A stretch of 34,720 nt of DNA. Origin: an uncultured Bacteroidales bacterium (lineage in GTDB: Bacteria; Bacteroidota; Bacteroidia; Bacteroidales; WCHB1-69). The stretch is from contig CALDIA010000158.1 in assembly GCA_937901455.1 (NCBI GenBank), forward strand, positions 1-34,720, given 5' to 3'. A program made the position numbers and the translations under genes. Under the pieces are notes generated by a model, which saw only the letters and a program-made list of their open reading frames with translations, did no database searches and was not told where the DNA came from. This document shows positions 15,321-23,839 of this stretch, piece by piece (the stretch's first letter is position 1; each line of letters opens with the position of its first letter).

Positions 15321-16184
15321 ATGGAAGAGCCAACCATCACCATACAGGAGCCCATTAATCAGAAAAAAAAGCTGAACATCATCGCCATTGCCGACAACTC
15401 AGAATATGGCAAGGCGGCCGTTTGCCATGGCGCCATGCTTGCCGCTGTCTTCAACGGTTCCCTGACGATTGTCTCCAAGTTTGGATTCTCCTTCGAAGAC
15501 CGCCACCCCAAAACCCACTCGGAAATATGGCTGCAATATGTACAGGAGGTTGTGGACCATAACATAGAGACGATTGTCCTACCGCACTACTACTTCCCCG
15601 AAACGCTCTACCTATACGCGGAGGAGACCAACACCATCATGTTCGTCATCGGGGTGGACAAGTCAAAAACGGAGGGTTTCTTCAATCTCCGGAGAGCGCT
15701 TCGCTTTATCAAGGGCTCACGGCTACCCGTAATGACCGTGGGCAGGCGTTTACCCGACAAGGATATCTACCAGCATGTTATTCTACCATTGGACATTGAT
15801 CGGCAAGCCAAGGAAAAGGCCTTGTGGGCGGGCTATTTCAGCCGATTCTATCATGCCACCATCCACATCCTGACCAACCAATACAGTGATGCGGGGCTGA
15901 AACGACAGGTTGGTGACAATATCGCCTTTGTGGAGAAACTTTACAAGAATCTGGAGGTGCAATACGTGCTGGAGCGTGCCCACACGCGGCAGGATATCGA
16001 CCGATACTCCATAGAATACGCCCCCACGGTCGGAGCATCGCTCACCGTCATCATGATGACCAAGTTCTCAACCTTGGGAGATTTGCTGACCGGAAAACAC
16101 GAAAAGCACATCATCGGCAATCCCCAGTCGCTCCCAGTCTTGTGCATCAACCAGCGCGATGACCTGTATGTGCTGTGCACGTGA
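15321..16184 (+). CDS. Tandem universal-stress-protein-like protein
   Basis: A 287-residue cytoplasmic protein that reads as two degenerate UspA-like halves. The first (about 18-140) begins NIIAIADNSEYGKAAVCHGA and ends KGSRLPVMTVGR. The second (about 150-285) begins HVILPLDIDRQAKEKALWAG and ends IGNPQSLPVLCIN; the final PV(L/M) strand is typical of the fold. The nucleotide-binding G-x2-G-x9-G(S/T) motif is not clear, so ATP binding is doubtful. It starts 2 bp after tsaB and is last in the operon. The family assignment is by pattern only, and the role is unknown. Confidence 0.6.
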   Translation: MEEPTITIQEPINQKKKLNIIAIADNSEYGKAAVCHGAMLAAVFNGSLTIVSKFGFSFEDRHPKTHSEIWLQYVQEVVDHNIETIVLPHYYFPETLYLYAEETNTIMFVIGVDKSKTEGFFNLRRALRFIKGSRLPVMTVGRRLPDKDIYQHVILPLDIDRQAKEKALWAGYFSRFYHATIHILTNQYSDAGLKRQVGDNIAFVEKLYKNLEVQYVLERAHTRQDIDRYSIEYAPTVGASLTVIMMTKFSTLGDLLTGKHEKHIIGNPQSLPVLCINQRDDLYVLCT

Positions 16185-16309
16185 TTTTATTTAGTTGTGT
16201 TATTGTTACAGGCGGCACCTTGGCACATGACTTCCTTAGCATTCTTTTTTTTCACAAAAGAGTGTTTAAAAAAGGTTCGTTCTAACCTGATTTGTAGGTA
16301 CAGAATGGC

Positions 16310-16317
16310 TATCTTTG
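16310..16317 (+). promoter_or_regulatory. -7 promoter element for the ddl cell-wall operon
   Basis: TATCTTTG, a perfect TAnnTTTG match, lies 26 bp before the ddl ATG in a 159-bp gap after the preceding operon. No other TAnnTTTG element was noticed between the five plus-strand genes that follow. Confidence 0.72.
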
Positions 16318-16343
16318 CGCTTTATCCATAAAAATATGTATAG

Positions 16344-17330
16344 ATGTATAAGATAGCAATCATAGCAGGTGGCGACTCCGGAGAATATGAGGTATCGTTG
16401 CGAACGGCCGACAACATCTTCCAGATGGTGGACAAGCAGTTGTTCGAGCCCTACCTTATCCATTTCAGAGGGGTTGAGTGGACTTGGAAAAGAGAAGACG
16501 GTGCCATTGTTCCAGTTGACAAGAACGATTTCTCCTTGACAGTAGATGGGAAAAAGATCTGTTTTGACGTGGCCTTCATTGCCATACACGGAACGCCTGG
16601 CGAGAATGGCAAGCTACAGAGTTACTTTGAGATGATTGGCATGCCATACACAGGTTGTAGCAGTTTCAGTTCGGCGCTCACCTTCAACAAATACTTCTGC
16701 AACCTGGCCGTTGCCAAGGTGGGAGTACCCATTGCACCATCGCTGCATTTTTACCGCAATGATGCTATTGACTATGGGCAAATCGCGCAGGTGTGCGGCT
16801 ATCCCTGTTTCGTAAAGGCCTGCAACTCGGGTTCAAGTGTGGGGGTTACGAAGGTGCACCATGCCGAAGAGGTGGCTGCCGCCTTTGCCGAAGCTTTCAA
16901 ATACGACAATCAACTGATGGTGGAGAAATTCATTCGCGGACGGGAGATGACTTGCGGCGTGACTTCCGTTTATGGCAAGGTGCAGACACTTGCCGTCACC
17001 GAGGTGGTCGCCTCCAACGAATTCTATGACTATGATGCCAAATACTCGGCGGTGGGGCACAAATTGCTGACACCCGCAGACATTCCTGCGGAAGAACAAC
17101 ATCTGCTGGAGAATTATGCTGAAAGCATCTTCCATCACCTTGATTGCAAAGGGGTGGTCCGTTGCGACTTTATTATCTCAGAGGAGGACAGGATCCCCTA
17201 TTTTTTGGAAATAAACACTATCCCCGGCCAAACCGCCCTGAGTATCATCCCCGAGCAAGTTAGATATAACAGCCTCAACCTAAGCGAGTTTTACACTAAA
17301 TTAATCATGGAGGCTTTTCAAGAGTCATAA
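16344..17330 (+). CDS. ddl: D-alanine--D-alanine ligase
   Basis: An ATP-grasp enzyme that joins two D-alanines for the peptidoglycan precursor, in the cytoplasm. The 328-residue protein is of usual length. It begins KIAIIAGGDSGEYEVSL, equivalent to the family GGxSxE(H/Y)xVS loop, and has AIHGTPGENGKLQSYFEMIGMPYTG, the CFVKACNSGSSVGVTKV ATP-binding segment, EFYDYDAKYS and the Mg-binding FLEINTIPGQTALSIIPEQ. The ATG at 16344 follows a TAnnTTTG promoter. An out-of-frame ATG at 16336 opens a six-codon reading frame overlapping the start. It is the first gene of an envelope operon with two GH73 paralogues, an M23 peptidase and a solute-binding lipoprotein. Confidence 0.96.
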   Translation: MYKIAIIAGGDSGEYEVSLRTADNIFQMVDKQLFEPYLIHFRGVEWTWKREDGAIVPVDKNDFSLTVDGKKICFDVAFIAIHGTPGENGKLQSYFEMIGMPYTGCSSFSSALTFNKYFCNLAVAKVGVPIAPSLHFYRNDAIDYGQIAQVCGYPCFVKACNSGSSVGVTKVHHAEEVAAAFAEAFKYDNQLMVEKFIRGREMTCGVTSVYGKVQTLAVTEVVASNEFYDYDAKYSAVGHKLLTPADIPAEEQHLLENYAESIFHHLDCKGVVRCDFIISEEDRIPYFLEINTIPGQTALSIIPEQVRYNSLNLSEFYTKLIMEAFQES

Positions 17331-17348
17331 CATCCTTTTTTACACATT

Positions 17349-18398
17349 ATGCAGAAAAAAACACATCCGATTATTGTCACCGCCATCTTTTTCATGGGTT
17401 GTCTTGGCCTCATTCCGCAGGGCAAGGCGCAATACAACGAGCAGGACATTCGGGCATATATCAGCCAATATCAGAACATTGCCATTGCCAAGATGCAGGA
17501 GCATCGCATTCCCGCCAGCATTACCATGGCGCAGGGCATCTTGGAGAGTGCTTGTGGCATGAGCCGCCTGGCAACAGAAGGCAACAACCATTTCGGCATC
17601 AAATGCCATGAAAACTGGGATGGCGACACTATCCTCATTGACGATGATGAACTGCAAGAATGCTTTCGCAAATATGAGAATGCCGAGGCATCCTACAACG
17701 ACCACTCTCTGTTCCTTAAAAACCGGAAGCGCTATGCAAACCTCTTCGAGTTGGACATCATGGATTACGAGTCGTGGGCCAGAACACTCAAGGCCGATGG
17801 CTATGCCACCAACCCCAAATATCCTGACATTCTGATCAGTCTGATAGAGCGTTTCCAATTGGCACGGCTCGACACGCTGAGCATGTCCGGAGATGGAACA
17901 GTGGTGGTTTCCAATGGTGATGATAACATCAACAATAACATGAACGATGGGGAGCAGAAGGCGGAGGAGACTGAACACGTGTTCGTGCCAGTGGCAACAA
18001 CTTCTGCCAAGGTATTCACCGCCGTAGGCAACGATTACCCCTCTGGAAGCAGTCCGTTTACCTACCGCAAGGTATTTGAGAACAACAAGACATATTTTGT
18101 AATTGCCAAAAAGAACGATACTTACGAAAGCATAGCCGGTGACGTTCAGGTATCGGCAGACAATATCCGTACTTTCAACGATGCGGACGCGAAGATGCAA
18201 CCTATTGAGAATGAGATTGTGTACATAGAGGCCAAGGCGAAGAACAATCCTACCAAGATTCACATCGTAGTGGCCGGCGAAACACTCCGCTACATCTCTC
18301 AGCGATATGGTGTTCAGCTCCAATACATTTTCAAATACAATAATTTGAACGAAAAATCGATTATTCACCCTGGGGATCAGATTTTATTAAGACACTAA
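17349..18398 (+). CDS. Secreted GH73-type glucosaminidase with LysM-like repeats
   Basis: A 349-residue exported peptidoglycan hydrolase. Residues 1-28 are a signal peptide (ending GKAQ). Residues about 30-170 are a GH73/FlgJ-type glucosaminidase domain with ASITMAQGILESACGMSRLA, in which Glu66 is the expected catalytic acid, then NNHFGIKCH, CFRKYENAEASYNDHSLFL and GYATNPKYPD. An Asn/Asp-rich linker follows (about 190-215). The C-terminal part has two LysM-like modules (about 240-292 and 298-349), the last reading HIVVAGETLRYISQRYGV and HPGDQILL. It would cleave glycan strands in the cell wall. It lies 18 bp after ddl and 10 bp before its paralogue. Confidence 0.9.
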   Translation: MQKKTHPIIVTAIFFMGCLGLIPQGKAQYNEQDIRAYISQYQNIAIAKMQEHRIPASITMAQGILESACGMSRLATEGNNHFGIKCHENWDGDTILIDDDELQECFRKYENAEASYNDHSLFLKNRKRYANLFELDIMDYESWARTLKADGYATNPKYPDILISLIERFQLARLDTLSMSGDGTVVVSNGDDNINNNMNDGEQKAEETEHVFVPVATTSAKVFTAVGNDYPSGSSPFTYRKVFENNKTYFVIAKKNDTYESIAGDVQVSADNIRTFNDADAKMQPIENEIVYIEAKAKNNPTKIHIVVAGETLRYISQRYGVQLQYIFKYNNLNEKSIIHPGDQILLRH

Positions 18399-18408
18399 CA
18401 TATCAAAC

Positions 18409-19602
18409 ATGAAAAAGATACTAACCCTTACCGCGTTCGTGTCCATTTTGGCCGTCGGATTTTCACAATACACTATGGAAGACCGCATCTACGACTATAT
18501 AGATGAATATAAGAACATGGCCATGCAGGAAATGGAGTTGTACAAGGTGCCTGCCAGCATCACATTGGCGCAGGCCATTTATGCTTCCAAAGCAGGCTCG
18601 AACCGTCAGGCTATGGAGGCCAACAACCATTTTGGCATTATGTGCCATACTAATGAGTGGAAAGGCGAAACCTTTTACGAGACGGACAACCACAGTAGCG
18701 ACTATTGTTTCCGCAAGTATGCCACGGTGGAGGAGTCGTATCGCGACCACTCCTTGTTCTTGTCTCAGCGCAGCCGCTATGTAAAGTTGTTCTACTACCC
18801 CATCACTGACTACAAGTCATGGGCATACGGCTTGAAGGAGGCCGGTTATTCCGGCAATCCACGTTACGCAGACACGTTGATTTCGATAATTGAAAAATAC
18901 TATTTAATGCACTATGACCGCAAGGTGGCACAGAAGTTGGGCGATACGGCAGCCTTGCAGAAGGTGGAGGCGCCTGCTCCTAAGATGGTGACCGAGTCAC
19001 CGAAGTCGGAGCCAGCTGCGAAGGCAGAACCTGTTGCGGAGCAGCCCAAGCCGAAGAGCGAGCCAGTAACCACAACTCAACCGGTGACGCCTCCCACGCC
19101 TTCCCCTACCCCTCAGCCAAAACCAGAACCTGCCGCCACACCCCCTACTGTCAGCCAACCCACTAACGCAACAGCCGTTCCCTCTGCCGCGGTGGTGGAT
19201 GGGAAAAATGTCTTCATCCTCGACCCCTATTCCGTACCTTACAAACAAGCCTACTACCCATACACCAGCCGACCGGTATATGAGAACAACAAGACCCGCT
19301 TCATCATCGCCAAACATGGAGACACCTATAAGAAACTGGCCGCCTCCATGCAGATGTCGGAAAAGAACCTCCGAGCTTACAATGATGTGTACGATGAATC
19401 AGAACCCATTGAAGACGAGGTCATCTATTTGGAGATGAAGAGCACCAAGTCGGCTGTAGAGTATCATACTTTGTCGGCAGGCGACACCTATCGCTATATC
19501 GCCCAAAAGTACGGCATACAGTTGAAGATCATCATCAAACGCAACAGTGGCGCCATCAGCTCTTACAATATTGGCGACAAAATCTGCATAGGCTGCAAAT
19601 AA
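18409..19602 (+). CDS. GH73-like protein with LysM-like repeats, catalytic Glu missing (probable pseudoenzyme)
   Basis: A 397-residue tandem paralogue of the preceding gene with the same order of parts: signal peptide (1-20), GH73-like domain (about 21-165), linker, and two LysM-like modules (about 295-397). The fold-defining blocks are kept (SITLAQ, ANNHFGIMCH, CFRKYATVEESYRDHSLFL, GYSGNPRYADTLISIIEKYY). However, the segment aligned to GILESACGMSR of the neighbour reads AIYASKAGSNR, so the catalytic Glu66 becomes Ala59. The linker is Pro/Lys/Glu-rich, unlike the Asn-rich one next door. By sequence it should bind but not cut glycan. A regulatory or scaffolding role is inference. It is 12 bp from the M23 gene. 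Confidence 0.88.
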   Translation: MKKILTLTAFVSILAVGFSQYTMEDRIYDYIDEYKNMAMQEMELYKVPASITLAQAIYASKAGSNRQAMEANNHFGIMCHTNEWKGETFYETDNHSSDYCFRKYATVEESYRDHSLFLSQRSRYVKLFYYPITDYKSWAYGLKEAGYSGNPRYADTLISIIEKYYLMHYDRKVAQKLGDTAALQKVEAPAPKMVTESPKSEPAAKAEPVAEQPKPKSEPVTTTQPVTPPTPSPTPQPKPEPAATPPTVSQPTNATAVPSAAVVDGKNVFILDPYSVPYKQAYYPYTSRPVYENNKTRFIIAKHGDTYKKLAASMQMSEKNLRAYNDVYDESEPIEDEVIYLEMKSTKSAVEYHTLSAGDTYRYIAQKYGIQLKIIIKRNSGAISSYNIGDKICIGCK

Positions 19603-19614
19603 ACCCCTGAACCC

Positions 19615-20577
19615 ATGCCAGACGGATTCTACAAGTTCAACCCCAAGACATTATCGTTTGAGAAGGTGAAGATGAATGTCCGATACCTCCTCAAGCGTAT
19701 GGTGTGGGTTGTGCTCAGCGGTCTGGCCTTTGCCCTGCTGTTTATATGGATTGCCTTCTATGTAATTGACTCACCCAAGGAAAAACTCTTGGAAAAGGAG
19801 AACAATGAACTGAAGGCGGAGGTTGAAGAGCTTAGCAATCGCTTGGACCTGATTTCCAAAGTATTGTTAGACATTGAGGACCGCGATGACAATGTGTACA
19901 GAACAATCTTGGAGGCAGACCCCTTGCCGGCTTCCGAACGTTACCCCTTGATTGCAGAGCGTTCACACGAGGATAGCTTGTCGAGGTCGGAAGCCAGTGC
20001 CCTACTAAAGGAAGCTAACAAAAAAGCCGACAAGCTAATGGTCAGATTGGCAGCACAGACAAAGTCTTTGGACGAGTTGGAACAGCTTGCCGACAAAAAA
20101 TCAGATATGCTCTCCTGCATTCCGGCCATTCGTCCGCTGAAGAACATGTACACGGTCACTTCGGGTTTTGGCCGTCGTTACCATCCTGTTTTGAAGACAT
20201 TGCGTTCGCATACGGGCATAGACATTGCGGCTCCGAAGGGCACGCCCATCTATGCCACTGCCGATGGGGTGGTTTCTGGCGAGAATCCTGGCAGCGGCTA
20301 TGGCATCTGCGTGGTAATCAGCCACGGCTACTCCTACAAGACACTCTATGCCCACATGTCCAAAAAGGTAGTCAAACCAGGTCAGAAGGTCAAGCGAGGG
20401 CAGCTCCTCGGCTATGTGGGAAGCACGGGCATGTCAACGGGCTCGCACCTGCACTATGAGGTCATCAAAGGCGACCAACGCGTGAATCCCGTCTATTATT
20501 TCTACAACGATATCACCCCAGAGGAGTACAATGCCATATTGGAGTCTTCCAAGAAGGTGAACCAATCGCTTTCATAA
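19615..20577 (+). CDS. Membrane-anchored M23 family (LytM) metallopeptidase
   Basis: A 320-residue inner-membrane-anchored peptidoglycan endopeptidase. A short cytoplasmic N-tail is followed by one membrane helix (about 30-51), coiled-coil segments (about 55-90 and 120-165) and a complete LytM domain (about 180-295). The zinc ligands are all present: H199 and D203 in HTGID, and H280 in HLHYE, with H247 (AHM) and H278 completing the active site. The domain is therefore likely active, unlike many EnvC-type proteins. It resembles the MepM/NlpD-like group with an N-terminal coiled coil. It sits 12 bp after the GH73-like gene and 2 bp before the solute-binding protein gene. Confidence 0.93.
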   Translation: MPDGFYKFNPKTLSFEKVKMNVRYLLKRMVWVVLSGLAFALLFIWIAFYVIDSPKEKLLEKENNELKAEVEELSNRLDLISKVLLDIEDRDDNVYRTILEADPLPASERYPLIAERSHEDSLSRSEASALLKEANKKADKLMVRLAAQTKSLDELEQLADKKSDMLSCIPAIRPLKNMYTVTSGFGRRYHPVLKTLRSHTGIDIAAPKGTPIYATADGVVSGENPGSGYGICVVISHGYSYKTLYAHMSKKVVKPGQKVKRGQLLGYVGSTGMSTGSHLHYEVIKGDQRVNPVYYFYNDITPEEYNAILESSKKVNQSLS

Positions 20578-20579
20578 TC

Positions 20580-22226
20580 ATGCGCAAATTTCTATTCCTT
20601 ATCATTAGCATCCTCTTGCTTATCAGTGCTTCATGTTCTCAAAAGGGTCGAAATGATGACAAGATGATTTTCCACTATAACGAGTCTGGAGGCATCCAGA
20701 CCCTTGACCCGGCATTCTCGTCAGGCCAAGCCGTGATCTGGGCATGTAACCAGTTGTATAATGGGTTGGTGAACTTGGACGACTCCATGCAGATTGTGCC
20801 TGCCATTGCAAAAAGTTGGACGATTTCTGATGACGGCACTGTCTATACTTTCTTCTTACGGCAGGATGTGTGCTTCCATAACACTGACTTTTTCCCATTT
20901 GAAGAAAAGCGGTATGTTAAGGCATCCGACTTTGTGTACAGTTTTAGCCGAATATTGGATGGAAGTGTAGCCTCACCGGGGGCGTGGGTTTTCCAAAAGG
21001 TCAAGCGCAAAGCCGATGGCACCCCCTGTTTTGAGGCGGTCAATGACTCCACCTTCCGCATCATCTTATCAGAGCCATTCCCTCCTTTTTTGGGTATTCT
21101 GACAATGAAATATTGCTCGGTAGTGCCTAAAGAAGTAGTGGAGCATTTCGGCAAAGACTTCCGCAACCACCCTGTGGGCACGGGTCCCTTTAAATTCCAA
21201 CTTTGGCAGGAAGGGGTCAAGCTGGTGTTACGCAAAAATCCCGACTATTTTGAACGTGACGAGCAAGGAGCCCCTCTTCCCTATTTAGATGCCATTGCGG
21301 TATCCTTCATTGTGGACAAACAGTCGGTCTTCATGGAGTTCATGAAGGGTAACATCGACTTTATGTCGGGCGTGGAGGCCTGTTATAAAGATGCTTTACT
21401 GACCAAAGAGGGGAATTTGAGTCCTGAATACAAGGAGCAGATCACCTTATTGACTGGTCCCTATCTGAACACAGAATATTTAGGGTTCATGTTAAAAGAC
21501 AAGGGTGATGGCAATCCGCTGTTGAACAAGAAAGTGCGTCAAGCTATCAATTACGGATTCGACCGTGAGAAAATGATGAAGTTCTTGCGCAACAACATGG
21601 GATATGCGGGCACATCAGGCTTCATCCCACGCGGCATGGAATCGTTTGATGCCGAGCGGGTAAAGGGATATGACTACGACCCTGCGAAGGCTGCGGCCTT
21701 GTTAGCTGAAGCTGGCTATCCAGGTGGCAAAGGGCTGCCGCCCATCAGCGTGGCGGTATCAGCCGACTACTCCGACCTTTGCCAATACATTCAACACGAA
21801 TTGTCTCAGATAGGCATCGACCTCCGCTTGGATGTCACGCAGGGAGCCCAACAACGCGAGATGATGCGCAATTACCAACTACCCTTCTTCCGCGGTTCCT
21901 GGATTTGCGACTATCCAGATGCGGAGAACTACCTGGCACTTTTCTACTCCAAAAACCTGCAACCACAAGGTTCCAACTACACCCACTATATCAACCCGGC
22001 ATTTGACCGGCTTTATGAGACCTCGCAACGATGCATTGACGCGGCTAAACGCAACGAGTACTATGTGCGCATGGACTCCCTGCTGATGGCTGATGCCCCA
22101 GTGGTGGTACTCTACTACGACAAAGTGGTGCGATTCACCCGCAAGGGAGTCGTCGGCCTCGGCATCAACCCGATCAATATGCTGGATTTACGAAGGGTGA
22201 AGATAAAAAAAGAACCGCGACAATAG
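20580..22226 (+). CDS. Family 5 extracellular solute-binding lipoprotein (oligopeptide/dipeptide type)
   Basis: A 548-residue ABC-transporter solute-binding protein of the DppA/OppA/MppA family (SBP_bac_5). The signal peptide ends LLISASC, so Cys19 is probably lipidated. Typical family blocks are GIQTLDPAFSSGQA, LYNGLVNLD, IVPAIAKSWTISDDGTVYTFFLRQDVCFHN, HPVGTGPFKF, KKVRQAINYGFDRE and the Y-Y-D end. No permease or ATPase gene is in the window. Its place at the end of a cell-wall operon suggests it may bind muropeptides, as MppA does in Escherichia coli; this is inference from context only. It starts 2 bp after the M23 gene and converges with the acyltransferase gene. Confidence 0.92.
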   Translation: MRKFLFLIISILLLISASCSQKGRNDDKMIFHYNESGGIQTLDPAFSSGQAVIWACNQLYNGLVNLDDSMQIVPAIAKSWTISDDGTVYTFFLRQDVCFHNTDFFPFEEKRYVKASDFVYSFSRILDGSVASPGAWVFQKVKRKADGTPCFEAVNDSTFRIILSEPFPPFLGILTMKYCSVVPKEVVEHFGKDFRNHPVGTGPFKFQLWQEGVKLVLRKNPDYFERDEQGAPLPYLDAIAVSFIVDKQSVFMEFMKGNIDFMSGVEACYKDALLTKEGNLSPEYKEQITLLTGPYLNTEYLGFMLKDKGDGNPLLNKKVRQAINYGFDREKMMKFLRNNMGYAGTSGFIPRGMESFDAERVKGYDYDPAKAAALLAEAGYPGGKGLPPISVAVSADYSDLCQYIQHELSQIGIDLRLDVTQGAQQREMMRNYQLPFFRGSWICDYPDAENYLALFYSKNLQPQGSNYTHYINPAFDRLYETSQRCIDAAKRNEYYVRMDSLLMADAPVVVLYYDKVVRFTRKGVVGLGINPINMLDLRRVKIKKEPRQ

Positions 22227-22281
22227 TTGGCCGTAGTGGGAGAGATAAGATATGATTCGCAGCATTAGGATACGTCACGTA

Positions 22282-22944
22282 TTAGTGTCCCCACTGTACA
22301 TTCTCTTTTAGCACGGTAGGCGGATCGCCACCGATGATCTGGTGAGCACCCGTGAAGGCGGTGCGCAACCATGTACCGGCAGCCACCACCGTGTTGTCGG
22401 GCACAATCGCACCTTTGAGTAGTACGCTTTTGCAGCCTATCCATACGTGAGTACCCAACACTATAGGTTTGTCGGGATTAAGGCGGTTGCCTTCCATGTC
22501 AAGAATTGGATGTTCATCGGTGTCCATCACGAGCACACCCCAGGCAATCAGGCAATCGTTGCCGAAGATAATCTCCTTGGCGCAGACGACTGTACTTTCA
22601 GCCGTCATGTTGAAATGGTCGCCAAACTCCACATGGCCTCGCACAGAGATCTTGGATCCGTGTCCTATACCAGCAACACCTCTGAAAGTGACGGTTCCGC
22701 TCACCTGCCAAATGGTACGGGAACGTTTTCGGTCGTAGTGGCCCACATCGCCAAATCCGATCTTCACCATGGCTGGCTGTACAGATGCTGGCAACACCAC
22801 TCTCCCATGCAACTCACGCAGACAGGTGCGGTGCGACACAAAGACAGGCAGTTTCACAGCTGTCTTCAATGGAAAATAGTGTAGGTTGAAGCGCAGGGTC
22901 TTCGGTATGGAGAGAAGGACATTGAAAAAGTCAAAGGCAGTCAT
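22282..22944 (-). CDS. Hexapeptide-repeat acyltransferase (WcaF/LbetaH type)
   Basis: A 220-residue left-handed beta-helix acyltransferase. Imperfect hexapeptide repeats run from about 85 to 205 (GIGHGSKISVRGHVEFGDHF, IIFGNDCLIAWGVLVMDTDEHPI, IVLGTHVWIGCKSVLLKGAIV), ending with the usual VVAAGTWL and IIGGDPP. Such enzymes transfer an acetyl or other acyl group to sugars of polysaccharides. The DTDEHPI stretch is the typical active-site histidine region, with H conserved after D. It lies 34 bp after the NAGPA-like membrane gene and is probably cotranscribed with it and the LytTR gene. The substrate is unknown. Confidence 0.88.
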   Translation of the reverse strand: MTAFDFFNVLLSIPKTLRFNLHYFPLKTAVKLPVFVSHRTCLRELHGRVVLPASVQPAMVKIGFGDVGHYDRKRSRTIWQVSGTVTFRGVAGIGHGSKISVRGHVEFGDHFNMTAESTVVCAKEIIFGNDCLIAWGVLVMDTDEHPILDMEGNRLNPDKPIVLGTHVWIGCKSVLLKGAIVPDNTVVAAGTWLRTAFTGAHQIIGGDPPTVLKENVQWGH

Positions 22945-22978
22945 GGCTAAACATTATTAAATTAAACACTCCACAATT

Positions 22979-23839
22979 TCACTGGTTGGGTACGGCAGAA
23001 CGCCACAGAATAAAATTTACATTGGGGTATTCCTTCATTTGCTTCATGTCGCCCCAACTTTCATCGAGCACGTCAATATCGCGGCAGAAGCCGCAGGCAT
23101 ATCCGCCGGTGAGATAGATGGCATTCTGTACGCCCAGATCAACGAGTGCTTGTGAGAAATCGTGAAATGACTCACGGGTTTTGCTGCATACTACCACAAT
23201 CTGTCCGTCAACCTCGCAGAGGGCGCGCCGCACAGCCTTGTTCTTCGGTTTACTTTCCACCATGTGGCCTTGGCTGACCAGCGGATACTGTCGGAAGAAA
23301 TAGCCGTCGTGGGTAATAGTCTCCTCAAGGAGAGAAGTCCTTTCGCCCATCCCCACATAAATCTTGCCGCCAAGGATAGCGCAGAAGCCCTTCTTGGCAC
23401 TGCCTTTGGAGAGCAATTCGCCCTTGAGCACGAATGCGCCCACTATCTCTTGATTATCCGCACGGATGTCGGCAGCCTGCAGTGCCAACCTGATGGATAT
23501 GTCTTCGGTATCGGGAACACCCACGCACAATTCTGGCACCACATTAACAGGAGTGTAAAGGTGCAGGGGCACGTCGTTGATGAACGTATCGCACACATGC
23601 ACGGCTGGAGGCTCCGATGGTGAGGTGGTAGGCGCCACGGGCTTGACCTCCGCGGGCTGCTCTGGCCCCTTTGGGGAATCTGATATCCTTGACATCAACA
23701 TGACAGCCATGGCCACCAACAACGCCAGCGCCACAATGGCTACATAGAACCACCAACGGCGATAAAAAGGCTTTGTATGAGTCACCTGCCGACTGATAAT
23801 GCGGATTTCATCGTCTTGTATGTCGTCAAAATGTTTCAT
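22979..23839 (-). CDS. Single-pass membrane protein with a NAGPA/DUF2233-like domain
   Basis: A 286-residue protein with an N-terminal cytoplasmic tail of about 28 residues, one membrane helix (about 29-50), a Pro-rich stalk (about 55-75) and an extracytoplasmic domain. The domain resembles the phosphodiester glycosidase family (NAGPA, DUF2233): FVLKGELLSKGSAKKGFCAILGG, GYFFRQYPL, RRALCEVDGQIVVVCSKTRESFHDFSQALVDLGVQNAIYLTGG. In the family the last part reads LDGG; here it is LTGGYACGFCRD, so the catalytic capacity is uncertain. Its start overlaps the LytTR stop by 4 bp (ATGA), so the two are translationally coupled. A signalling partnership with LytTR is inference. Confidence 0.62.
   Translation of the reverse strand: MKHFDDIQDDEIRIISRQVTHTKPFYRRWWFYVAIVALALLVAMAVMLMSRISDSPKGPEQPAEVKPVAPTTSPSEPPAVHVCDTFINDVPLHLYTPVNVVPELCVGVPDTEDISIRLALQAADIRADNQEIVGAFVLKGELLSKGSAKKGFCAILGGKIYVGMGERTSLLEETITHDGYFFRQYPLVSQGHMVESKPKNKAVRRALCEVDGQIVVVCSKTRESFHDFSQALVDLGVQNAIYLTGGYACGFCRDIDVLDESWGDMKQMKEYPNVNFILWRSAVPNQ

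Noticed and set aside
16185..16309. Possible terminator with a T8 run in the gap before ddl
   Set aside because: There is a T run near 16247 but no convincing GC-rich hairpin before it.
17881..17960. Asn/Asp-rich linker of the first glucosaminidase as a possible repeat expansion or slippage site
   Set aside because: The codons are mixed rather than a uniform repeat, and such linkers are ordinary between a catalytic domain and LysM modules.
17340..18368. A 342-codon open frame on the minus strand opposite the active glucosaminidase gene
   Set aside because: It is antisense to an obvious GH73/LysM gene within a plus-strand operon, with no promoter or domain of its own.
22270..22282. Inverted repeat ATACGT-C-ACGTAT between the convergent solute-binding and acyltransferase genes
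   Set aside because: Six-bp arms overlapping a stop codon, with no T run, are too weak to call a terminator; the gap of about 55 bp holds nothing else convincing.
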